From contig OZ017751.1 of the NCBI GenBank assembly GCA_963969365.1, positions 372,001-436,000 of the forward strand: 64,000 nucleotides of DNA, written 5' to 3'. This DNA comes from Asterochloris sp. CNOR1 (taxonomy: Eukaryota; Chlorophyta; Trebouxiophyceae; Trebouxiales; Trebouxiaceae). The translations under genes were made by a program, and so were the position numbers. The stretch's first letter is position 1. Every line of letters starts with the position of its first letter. Shown here one piece after another: positions 23,473 to 34,500 of the stretch. The notes below the pieces were generated by a model. The model made no database searches. It was not told the DNA's origin and was given only the letters and a program-made list of their open reading frames with translations.

Positions 23473-23995
23473 TAGAGTGCAACACACTCGAATACCAGAC
23501 CGTGATGATTGCAACCCTAGGTCATATAATGAATACTTTGAATATAACATCACTCAAGAAGTCCAGGTGGGCCATGAGCGCCATGACTGAGTGCTGCCGC
23601 GAAGCAGGCCTTTGAATTTCACGCCTTGTCGCAGGGTGTTACATGGCGTACTTCAGTAGCTTAGAGCTGAGTACTGCCTTCATCATGAACTGAAATGGTC
23701 AGTCCCATGTCCATTGTTTGCGGCTTCTGGACTTTACACTTTAAATCAACCAACACTTACACAGTCCTCATCTAACTCTCTCATAGGCAGCTGCCTAATG
23801 GGCTGAGGCACTTGGAACAGGAAGAAGGATGCTGGACTGCGCTAGCAAGTGATGGCGTGCAGCGGGCAAGTGGGCAGATCCAACGCTTGAGCTGCACAGT
23901 TTGAGGATGTGAATGAAATCTTTGGAGGACTTGACTGTGACAACATGGGGTACGGACCCTTATGTCTGGACCACTGTCCCTTGACCGCAGTGCGG
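23473..23995. other. Intergenic: coilin 3' end and coiled-coil gene 5' end
   Basis: This 520-bp AT-richer gap separates two minus-strand genes. Minus-strand UGUAA signals (TTACA on plus) occur at 23757-23761, 23734-23738 and 23639-23643, suitable for ending the coilin transcript. No open frame here is supported. The promoter of the coiled-coil gene should lie in the lower half, but I see no recognisable box. Confidence 0.5.
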
Positions 23996-26900
23996 TCAAT
24001 CAAATTGGCCATCCCTCAGGCGCTTTAGAAAGGGGCCCAAGGCCCCCCCTCGGGTCCCTGAGCGGTGGTGGGGCGCACTGTCAGTCTTGCTGCCGTTCTG
24101 CTGAGGAGTGCCCCTCTGGCTGGGCTGACTGGCATCGCCCTTCTGCTGTGGGTTCCCACTTTTCTGCTGGGGAGCAGCGCCCTGGCTGGTGCTCGGCTGA
24201 CTGGTGCCAGCCTTGTGCGCAAGCTCCTGCTTGCGCTGCTCAACCTGCTTGGCAAGCTCCGCCCAGGCCCCCGTCGCAGGCAGCGGGGAGCGGCCTGCAG
24301 CGGGAGAAGAGCTTGGGCCATGGGAGAAGGCTGTAATTGAGGCCGTGCTCAGCTTAGCACAAGCCCAGTGCTGTGGCTTTGCAGAAAATCTGACAGACAT
24401 CGCACACCCAGAAAAAAGTCAACACAGCCATGTGCTTGGGGTCTGCAAAGCACACATGCCAGCAATGGAGGCTCTTGCATGCCACATTCTCTAGATGCTG
24501 CACGTGGCAGGGCCCACCTGCAGGCACTGGCGGCCCCAGATTCCTGGCAGGTGGGGTGGTTTGCAACCCCTGCGGGCTGCCATTTTGTGCCGCCTTGCCT
24601 CCCCTCTGCTGCTGCTGCTGCTGTGAGTTGCCACTGCCATCCTGCTGCGGAGAGCCAGCTGCCGGCGCCTGGCCCTGCTCCTGCTGTCGCTGGGGCGGTC
24701 CAGGCTGGGCATGGCCCTCATTGCTCCCCTCACCCTGGCCCCCGAGCGGCCAGTGCATCTCTGCCAGGCCATTGGCGTCAGGCCCAGGCCGGCCCCCCTG
24801 CTGCGGCCTGGACACCGCCGTCGACTCCTCCTTGGCATGCTCCTCAGCGGAGGCCTCCTTGCGGTGGTGCTTGCCCTCAGAGCGGTGGTGCTCGGACCCC
24901 GCCCCAGTGCTCTCCTCCTTGTGCTCCACCACGGTTTCTTTGGTCTCCTTTGTCTTCTTGGAGGTCTTCTTCACCTTGCTCTCCTCCTGCACCACCGCCT
25001 GGCTCCCCTGTTTGGCTGTTGCCTGCCCATCTGCAGTGCCAGAGCCTGGCTGTGGGGTACCTGCTTGCCCCTGCCCCGCTGGGGAAACCAGGTGCATGGC
25101 GGACTGGGAGCGCTGCTCGTGTTGGGAGCTGCTGGGGCCATCCGCCCCCTGTGGCGTCTGGCTGTCAGTCAGCTGCTGGGAGGCAGTCGCGTCCAGCACC
25201 TGGCGGGGCTGCCGACCCGCTGTGCCTCCCTGTGTGTGCTGCAGCTGCTGGGAGCGGGAGCGCGTGTGCGGCCCTACAGACTGCTTCTCCGTCAGAGTGG
25301 TGGCGGTAGCCGGGGTGGAGCTCGTTGTGACCCGGGTTTGGGGTGCGGACGAGGCATTCTCGGTGACCTGCGTGCCCCCCCCTGGAGCGGGGCTCTTGAG
25401 GGCTGAGGTGCCTGCTGCTGCGCGGCGCAGCACCCTCACATCGTGCAGCTGGTCTAGCTGAACTGTGAGGACGCCATCCTCGTCATAGGCACTGGGAGGG
25501 CCTGCAGTCAACATTATAACATGTAGGTCTTGCTGCCGAATGAGAGTGCAGCCTCCCAAGGTGAGCTCTCCCTCCTAGCCATGGCTGCGGGTGGGCCACC
25601 ATCATCCTAGTGACATCATGTGGGTTTGCAGCAAGCAGCTGAGTTGTGATAAGTTTGCCCTCGTCACAGGCACTGAACGGGCCTCTGTCAACAAAAGGCT
25701 GATACTCCACAAACAACCCCCGAGCATGGGCACCAGGCGGACTTGCAGCCGTGGTGGTCAGCCAGGCCAGCGAGGGACTGAAATGGCATGTTGACTCCTA
25801 TCCAGCTTGTTGCCAGCAAGAGCAGGGGCTGCACCCCAGATCAGCAAGCTAACCACAGCCTGCAGTAGCTGAGTACAAGCCAAGTCTGCTTTGCCCACTC
25901 CTGACATGACTGGTTCAAACAGCTGCGCAGCATCATGAGTGCTGACATGGCCCACAGGGGCAGAGCAATGCCTGCAGCAGCTGCCGTCATGCCCCTCTGA
26001 TCCACATATGGGGCCTCATCCCCTCAAGTGGTTTGTGTCTCGGTGGTGCTTCCTGGCTTACCCCACAAGGTGAGCGCATCAACTGTAGATGCACTACACT
26101 AGGGGAGGGCCCACCTGCATCTTCCTCCTCCTCTCCTTTTGACAGTAATGAAGCTGCTGTCCCTGCCTTGACAGGAAGGCCACCACTTGCACAATTCGCA
26201 GAAAGCACCTGCCAGCTGGCTACCCAGACATCCTTTTCAGAAATCCATGTTTGTTCCGCACCTTCCTCCTCTTCCTCCTCCCCTTCTGCCCCTGCAGGTC
26301 CTCCACCAGCAGCGTCCGGACGGCTTGACTCTGCTGGCCTAATCACAATCTCGTGGCTATCGGCGTTCAGGCTGCCCACAATGCCCAGGCGATGCTCTGA
26401 GACCTGAAGCAGGCGTGACCACAAGCTGAGCAGGACTCACCATTCGGTCTTGAATCATTGCCAAAAGCAAGGTGCCAGGGCTGTGCTCTGAGGCATGTGG
26501 CAGGCATTGCTGCAAGCTGTGTCAGCATACATCACCCAGCGGGCATGGTGCAATGCCAAGGTCAGGCTGCCAGGGCCATGTTCTGGCAGACAGTGCTGCA
26601 AGCTGAACAGGCAACAGTGACAGTGAGAAGGTTTGGAGTTTCAAGCTTGAAGGTGCAGGAATTGCCATGCCCAGGAAGAGACTCTTGAGTCATTCACACA
26701 GCAGTGAGGACTTCTTGTGCTCACAGGGACCAGCTAAGTCAGCCGGGCTGTGTGACATCGGCGGTGCGCGGATGCACCTAGTCTGCTTTGCAGCGCTGGA
26801 AAGGTGAGTGTGCTCAGCAGCCCTGAGACAACCGCGCCTGACCTGGTAAAGTGAGCAGCCGCAGGCATGAAAGTGGAGCACCTGGAGCACCCCCTGGCGG

Positions 26901-29900
26901 CTGCTGTGGGGCACAGTGGACATGCTGACACAGTGTTGCTCAAACTGGCTTAGACCTCCGCAGACTGTGCATCTCATGTGGGCTGCTACCTACAACATGG
27001 ATCATGTTGGAAAACAAAGCGGTGCAACAAATGCTCACCTCTGGTGCCCAGTCCAAATTGATCAGCTAGTCTGCCTTGCCTGGCAGCTTGAGCATCATGT
27101 CTAAGTGTTGCTGTCCCCTTGTATTGGGTTAATCTGCACCACCACATAGGCCCTGAGCCCAGGCGCCCGCACCACCATTACCATGCAACAACATGTTGGG
27201 CGCCCACCTCTGGCCAAGTCCCCAGCAGCGCATACATTGCTAGGTACCTGTCGTCAGCACCAGCTGTATCTGCAGCCATGCAGGAATCTGACCTGCGGCG
27301 CCCAGTCCGGCCCAATCTCCAGCAGCTTGTACACCACTGCATCCCCTGAATTAGGCTTCCCATCCACTGGCGGCAACTGAGCAATCTCCGTGGCTGACGG
27401 CAGCTGCAGCTCTGATGATGATCTGCCGTTCTTCGGCTGATGCACCCTGCTTGCTGTGCTGGGGAGCCCCGGAGCTGGCCCTTGCCGGGCGCCCCTTCCG
27501 GCTGCAGCCGCGGCAGGTACAGGGGGTGCCCGCTGAGGGGTGTCGGGCTTGGCACGTTTGTGTTTGTGGAACTCCTCCTCCTGGGTGCTCATGCGGCGCT
27601 TGAGCGAAGGCCCTGGCGCTACAGAATCGTCCTTTGGCACCTGCAGTCATCACCAGGTCCATCAGCAAGGCACAGCCTGCTAAGAGGCGGCTTCAATGAA
27701 GCTGGGTTCCCACACAGGCGTGATGGCCCGCGCGCCACAGCATCACCTCATGGCACCCTGCAGCCGGCAAAGGGTGCTTTCAGCCTGAACCTCAAAGAGA
27801 CAGGCAGTCTGCATGGTGCTGGTGCTCACGCTGCTGCTGAGCTGACACCCATCACCAAGCCTTCGGGCCCACTGCAGATGTGAGCATCCAGACACCAGCC
27901 CTCCCCTTGTGCCTGCACCAGTTGCTGCAGTTGCCAGTATCTGAGATGAACAAAGGCTTGCCTGGCGCGAATTGTAGTCAGCACTGTGCCCGCAAGGTGG
28001 CGCCGCTGCAGCTGGACCTGCATTGGCTGCCTGCCTGGCTCGAGGCTCTTGCGATGCCTGCCTGACGGCAGGCTCCCCTCCACCGTCCTCATCAGAGTCA
28101 AAGTAGATATGCCCAGTCTGCTCAAAGGTGTCAGCCCTGCTGGCCAGCCCTGGACTGAGGCCTTGTCGCAGCATGCCTGGCGGCTGGTGCCCCTGCTGAG
28201 CAGCAAGCGGCGGCCCCTGGTGCTGGTTAGGGTTCAGGGGGAACGCGGCTGCTGCAGTGGCCTGCCTGCTGGGGGCAGTGCTGGGCTTGGGCGGTGTCGC
28301 CCTGCAGTGGCGCAGACAATGATGTTGGCTATCAACATAGGCTGGCACATGTGATCTGCAGCTTCCCAGACAGCAAGCGCCAGCTTCTTTGCAGGAGGGG
28401 CTGCTGTGCCTCTCACCAATTGACTGGCATTGCATGAGCCCAGAGCTGCGCTCCTTGACGCTTCCTTACCTCTGCGCCTGCAGGCTGCCTGGGCCCACAT
28501 GGTGGCAGCAAAACCCCCAGCAGCAATCCCACTCACTAGCCACCTGCTGTTCATGCCCGCCGTCTTCTGCTGTGCACACAGCACATGGCACTCAAGGCCA
28601 CATGCAGAATGGCAAGATGAAGTGGTGGGGGGCCTATGCCTCACCTGTCCCCGTTGGGCAAGTCACTGTCCTGTCGCTTGCGATCCCGCTTGATTTTCTG
28701 GCGCCGTGCCGTCCTGCTGATCTTCTTCTCAGATGAGGGGGCACCTTCACCAACACAAGGTGACTTATGGAACACCCTATCAGCGAAGTTGCGCAGCCAT
28801 GCTCATGCTCAGACTGATCAGGGAATCTGTGGCCTGCTGCAGGACTACACTAAGCATTGCTACAGAGCATGATTAGCCCGGCCTTTATGAGCAGCATGCT
28901 TGAAAAGACTCGGCTTGAACGAGAGCTGCTGATACCAGCATCAGGGAGCTCTTCTGTCTGCACTGGCCACAAACACGCTGCCACCCTCAGTTTCAGCTCT
29001 GTTAGGTGCCAGCCTGATGACAGGCACACAGCACTCTACAGGCCTGCTTTCTCACCCTCACCTGCTCCTACATCCCCTGTGGCCGCGGAGGCTGGCTGCT
29101 CGGCAGCCGGTTGGGCTGCCTCTGTGCTGCCTGCCTCATGCTTCCGCTTGCTGCCTGTCAGCCGCTGGGGCTGCGGCGGCTGCTCGCCGGCTGCCCCTGC
29201 TGCTGCTGCTGCCGCCGCCAGGTCGACCTCGCCCTGCACAAGCATGAAGCTGACAGGCAAGGGAAGGACAAGATGGACAGCAAGGCTAGTTCAGCCAGCA
29301 CACTGCCAAATTTCAATCAGAGCCTGCGATCTCAGCAGGTTCCTGTGGGTATGTTATGGTGGCGGACTGCAGCATGCTGTCACAGAGGCAGAGCATGGTA
29401 CAGTCCCATGGCACAGGCTATCAGGGCTTGAAAGAACGCCAAGCTGCAGGTGTACCCACCTTAATTCTGTTCTTCTTTGGAGGCGCCTCCAGCTGCAGCT
29501 GCCCCTCTATGGGCCCCTGTTGAAGCTCCACCTGCTCAACAGACCCTGCAGAGGAACAAGCATGACTAAGCACACCAGCCAAGACCCCTCCTGCAGTGGC
29601 GCCTGATGCCTGCTCCAAGGAAGGCAGGCACAGTGACTGTCACAGTTTGACTGGTCATACCAAGACACGAGGGGAATGGTTCTACCTGAGTGCAAAGCTG
29701 TGGCTCCCTCGCCGCGCTGGATCTCCAGCTGCTCACCATCCCGCAGCAGGCTGATGCTGTGGGTGCGCAGCAGAGCAAAGCCGTCCAAGAAGAGCTGCAG
29801 CTCTTGGGGGCTACCTTCCAGTTGAAAATCATACCAGATCTGCACATGCACCCAGAACGAATGTGATAGACATATCAGGTGGCTTGAGCATGGGTAAGAT

Positions 29901-30973
29901 CAAGCATGCGGCCTCACCGCGCTGCTCAGGTCTGCAATGTCCTTGATCCGCCTGTCAATTAAGAACCTGCAGGCCAGGGGAAAGTTGAAAATCCATGAAT
30001 TGTGGGCATCGGGGGGCTAGTGAGTATGCCATTGCTGCTCCCACCAGCTTCTTTGAAGGGAGTGTGCCTTGACATTCTCGCTCAGGGCACTCTCCCTGAA
30101 ATGCAGGCGGAGCCTGGCAGGCCTAGCATCCGCCATGCGGTGCAATGCTTGCTGATGACCTACCACCTATGTCACATGCAGTGGATGAGCAATAAGCAAT
30201 TACAACAGGCCTGAGGCCCACCTGTGATGATTCTCAGTACTGTGATGTGAAGAGTACATCAGCCAGGTTACCAGTGTGAACGGGTACAACCCAGAACGAC
30301 CTGAAACTTAAGCGTACCAAGCATTTGGCTTGACTCTGCCCAAGGCGCACAGTCCGTGCTCGCATGTCTGGCAATCCTTTGCCTGGTGGAGTCAGGTATC
30401 ACCACCTTGCACAGTGTGACTTCAATTGCCTGGCTTGCTTGATGTCTTGACAAATTTGACAGTGGCAAGTGCAACTGTGAAAGGTAATCATGAGTACAAA
30501 GGAATGTGTCGTTCCTCAGACCAGTGCATGAGAATCCCCTAAGCTGGTCTTGCTAACAGACATTGACCATCAATGTTGCACCAGTGTCACTTGGCTGCCA
30601 CCTCACATCTACGGCCAGGTAGTGTCACTGCTGCAACTGATGATGCCACAAAAACATGCTGAAAGATGATGATACACATATGTGTGCTTGACCAGCATTC
30701 TGGAGCACATCTTCCTACTGAAAGCCATGCACTGTAGAAGCAGCTCTCAATGAGACATTGCTAATTGCATATGCAACATTGTTTGACTCCATATTGCCTT
30801 GCTGAGAATTCATGCCAAGCGATGCAAACTTTCATCATGAAATGACAGATGCACACCGAAAGTTTCGGTAACCCTCAATGTGACAGGTCTGGAGGCAGAC
30901 TGCAATCATGCACCTTTGCTGCCGTTTGACGACAACCCAGGACTTGACCTCCGGAAGATGCGGCGTCGCAGTG
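23996..30973 (-). CDS. Coilin (Cajal-body scaffold protein), first exon unresolved
   Basis: Coilin nucleates Cajal bodies, where spliceosomal and other small nuclear RNPs mature. Exons: 30973-30914, 29966-29918, 29839-29686, 29545-29460, 29233-29062, 28744-28645, 28301-27962, 27640-27293, 26403-26115, 25501-24518, 24294-23996. All eleven join in phase. The N-terminal self-association domain is seen as PEVKSWVVVKRQQRFLIDRR and FLDGFALLRTHSISLLRDGE. A basic motif SRTARRQKIKRDRK and a GHIYFDSDED motif match plant coilin landmarks. The C-terminal Tudor-like domain is seen as GDAVVYKLLEIG, HRLGIVG and YDEDGVLTVQLDQLHDVRVL. Beyond it is a Gln/Ser/Lys-rich tail of about 400 residues, longer than usual. 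Intron 7 has a GC donor at 27961. The upstream ATG exon, beyond 30973, was not identified. Confidence 0.82.
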
Positions 30974-31585
30974 CTGCAAAACGGTGATGTTGTGGCAAGC
31001 ACACCACCAGTGCCAGCAGCACGGCACACCAGAAGTAGAAGCCTGCAGTGGCGCACCCATACTGTCAATGCCGCTGCACCTGGTGACAGTGTTGGACAAG
31101 GAAGGCAGCATGCATGTCAAAGGGGACAACAGGGGGCACACTTAGCACGCAGCACTGCCGGATGTGCAAGCTGTGCATGGGCCTTCATGCACAGTGTGCA
31201 TCAGCAGACCCAACCATGTTCCTGCATCAACAAATTGCATGCGTCCAAGTTGTGCAGCAGCGCCCTGTGCCGGCACACGAGGCATCATCTGCAGCCAGCT
31301 CCAACAGAGCGCAATGGCTCGGCATGCAGCGTACCTCGCCAGCGGCCTCAGCGAGGGCACAAATGCACAGTCGGCCGCAGGGCAACCAGAGCAGTCAAAA
31401 CGCTTGGCAGTGCTCTGATGCACAGCCAGTTTTGCAATCACACAGGTGTGCATGCAGCAGCGCCCTCCGCTGCGCATGCAGAGCTGCTCGCTGCCCAGTC
31501 AAGTTGTGCAAGAGAGTTCAGCAGCCAGCAAACCCCACCAGCCAATCCAGCAAGGGCACAACTCTGCACCTCGCAGGGCAGCCAG
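30974..31585. other. Coilin 5' region / galactosyltransferase 3' region
   Basis: This 610-bp stretch should hold the missing first coding exon and promoter of coilin and the 3' UTR of the gene to its right. A plus-strand open frame crosses it (30908-31672), but its composition is an antisense shadow with no family resemblance. I found no UGUAA on the minus strand and no clear ATG exon in the required phase. Confidence 0.35.
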
Positions 31586-34500
31586 CTAGTCCCAGCAGTG
31601 CATTGCAGGATGCGCAACATGCAGCAGCTCACTCAGCCAGCCCAGGGAGTGCACAAACCGCCGGAGGCCTGAGCGCCCGCCCATCACAGGCTTCTGCGGC
31701 TTCACGATGTGCAGCGGCATCCTGCCCAGCTCCAGCTTCTGACTGGTCCCCTGGCGCAGCCCTGGGGCCGTGATCTGGTCGCCTCGAAGCTGAAGGTCCT
31801 GGGGGAAGTCCTGCACAGCAGGATCGTCTGCTATGCAAGAGTCAGCGGAGCCGACAGCCCTGCTCTCAAGTCTACAGGTGTCTGACAGACTCCAGCCAGC
31901 CACAGGCAGCTAAGCGCAATGGGAATAGGTCTGCATGCATCTGGCAGCAGGCAGTCAGCGGCGCCAGCCGGCACGGGACAGCCAGTGGCAGGCCCAAAGC
32001 TGCTCAGGTGTTGAGTGTTTGCAGCAGTAGGATGGACAGGACTCCAGCTGAAAGGAAAAGCAACAGGACAGATCCAAAAAGCTGCTTGGGCAGCTTCAGG
32101 CAGCCTGTGCAGATATCTATAACAGCTGGCATACAAAAGACCTGGGAGCTGCTTGTCATTTAGCAGCATGAGCAGCTGTGCCAGCAGATCCATGCGCTCA
32201 CGGTCCAGCTCGGCTTCTCAGCAATGCTGCTGTTACCATGGTGCTGCTGAGTGCTCCAGATGGCTGTCATGCTGCATCAAGGAACAATTACTACAGCAAA
32301 GGCCAGCAGATGGACAATGTTGCGTAGCACATGCAAGGCCGACTCGGGCCATGTTATCCTTATGCTGGCAGGCACTTTTGCCAGCAGACTCACATGCTCA
32401 GGGTCCAGCTCAGCATCTGAACGCTGCTGCTGCTGCTGAAGCTGGGCTGCATCATGGTTGCCACCCCGCAGCCTCGCTGCCTGATGTGCATCTGCCAGCC
32501 TGCCTGGATCACGATTGCTGCTGGCAGACCTTGCCTCCGAGAGCACGCCTTCTCTCTCAGGCCGCTGTCTGAAACCTGTGGAGCTGTTCCCTGTCTTGCT
32601 TGGGCTGGAAATCGCGCTGGGTTTATTGAGTGGGGCGTCCTTGTCCAAGGCCGAGGTTGGGGAGCTCTGCCTCTGAGCTTGCAGGGTGCCAGCAGGGCTC
32701 TGGGGTTGCGTGCCAGCACTGCTCTGAGAGGCAGCGATGTCGACGCCAGCAGTTGCATTGCTGCCTGCTGAGTCTGTGCCTTGCACTGCGGTGGGAGAGT
32801 CTGGCTGCTGCTGGGCAGAAGGCAGCTCTTCGAGCTTATCTTCTGTGGTAGCCTCCTCTGCAGTAGCCAGCTCCTCAGAATCCTGCAGCCACACTGTGGT
32901 CTCAGGTCCTGATTCCGGGGCAGGTGCTGGCTAAACGGCTGCTTTTCGGCCCCAGCATCTGCAGTGGCCTGCTTTGCAGTGGCCAGCTCCCAGACCACTG
33001 CAGCCACACTGGGCCTCATTTCCTCAACCAAGGGCAGATGGTGGCCGAATGGCAGCTGTCCCACTTTGCGGCAGGCAGCTCCTGGAAGCCCCTCCTGGCA
33101 CAGTGCGGCCTTAAGTTGCATGAATTGGCAAAACCTGAGCAGGGCAAGTGCTGACCAGATTGGCAGCTCTCTGGCCCCAGCTTCAGCTGAGCTAGCTTCT
33201 GCTGAGCCAGCTTCTGCTTGACCAGCTTGTACTAAGGCCTGCTTGGCAGCCCTTCAAAGCCCTACAGTCACACCTGGCCTCGACTCTTGGCATGCAGCCC
33301 ACATGATTGTGCTGGGGGTTTGAGCGATCGCTGGCAGACAGACGCAGCTGCAGATGCAGCCCAGTCAAGGTTTGCTGAGCACATGCCAAGCAATAGGTCA
33401 CGGCGTGCACAGGTGTGCATGGAGCAGTGTGTGGCTGTGTCACACCAAGTTCTTGACAGCTTGCTGAGCAGAACCAAGATTGCGACTGCCAGCTCACCAC
33501 CGAAGAATTACATCAGGCTGTTTTCTGAAGCCGCGTTCAAGTTGTTGAGATTGGTCAACCTGGTCTGAATCTGGTTCTTAAGGGCGCAAATAAGGCTTCT
33601 GAATCTTCTGGTGCCCAAGCAAGTGAAGGCAGCCGCAGCTGTGAGACTCATCACTCAAACCTGATGTGCTGCCTGACAGCAGACTTGCTCCTGCTTGCTC
33701 ACCAATACACATCTGATTCAAGGCAGCCGCAGTGTTTGGCTTCTCACCGCATCCTGCTCTGCCTCCTCAAGAAGGTCATCAGCAGCGTCCCCTTCTTCAG
33801 ACATTGATGCTGCAGACAGGTCGGTGTCCGGCTGAGACTTGCCGCAGTTGCCGCATGCCCGGCCACATGTGGACATCATGTAGCCTGGGTTGCTCTCGCA
33901 CTCGCCAGCCTGGGCCCACTTCTCACAGCGAGGCTGCAGACAGACAGCAGGGTGAGGCTCATATGTCTGCAGAGCTAACAAGGGGGTGTTGCCTGCTGCT
34001 CACAGTGAGGCTGCAGACAAACAGTAGTATGAGGCTCATGTGTATGCAGAGCTAACAGCGGCATCTTGCCTGCTGCTCACATGGAGGCTGCAGCTAGACA
34101 GCACGCTGACATCACACGCTTGCAGAGCGGTCGTCAGCACATGGCCTTGGGCAGTGCTGAAAACAGCAACGGAAGACCCACATTGAGCAGCACGTCTCCC
34201 ATACAACCTGGACTCTGCTGCTTGCTGCACTTGGCAGCTGCTCCAGTCGGCAGACCCCGACGGGGGATATTGCACAGGCGCAATTTGGAGTGAGTCAGCG
34301 GCACACACACTACTCAGCAGGCATCACATTGCATGCAGGGCTCTCCTGGTATGTGGCATGTATAGCAGCTGTGTGCATGTTTGAGTTGCATCCAGCTCAA
34401 GCTTGAGCACAGCACCAGCAGCAGCCATGGTCCCAGCGCCTAGACCTGACAGCTGGGTACCTCTGTGCAGCCAATTCCTGCCTGAGCACCAGCACCTCAC

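Noticed and set aside
24368-25461. Long plus-strand frames (about 310-340 codons)
   Set aside because: They are antisense shadows of the repetitive coilin tail exon. They are Cys/Pro/Trp-rich with no family resemblance, while the minus strand gives phase-consistent coilin.
30908-31773. Plus-strand frames of 219-254 codons
   Set aside because: Composition looks non-coding, there are no splice partners, and they overlap the coilin first exon and the end of the galactosyltransferase-like gene on the other strand.
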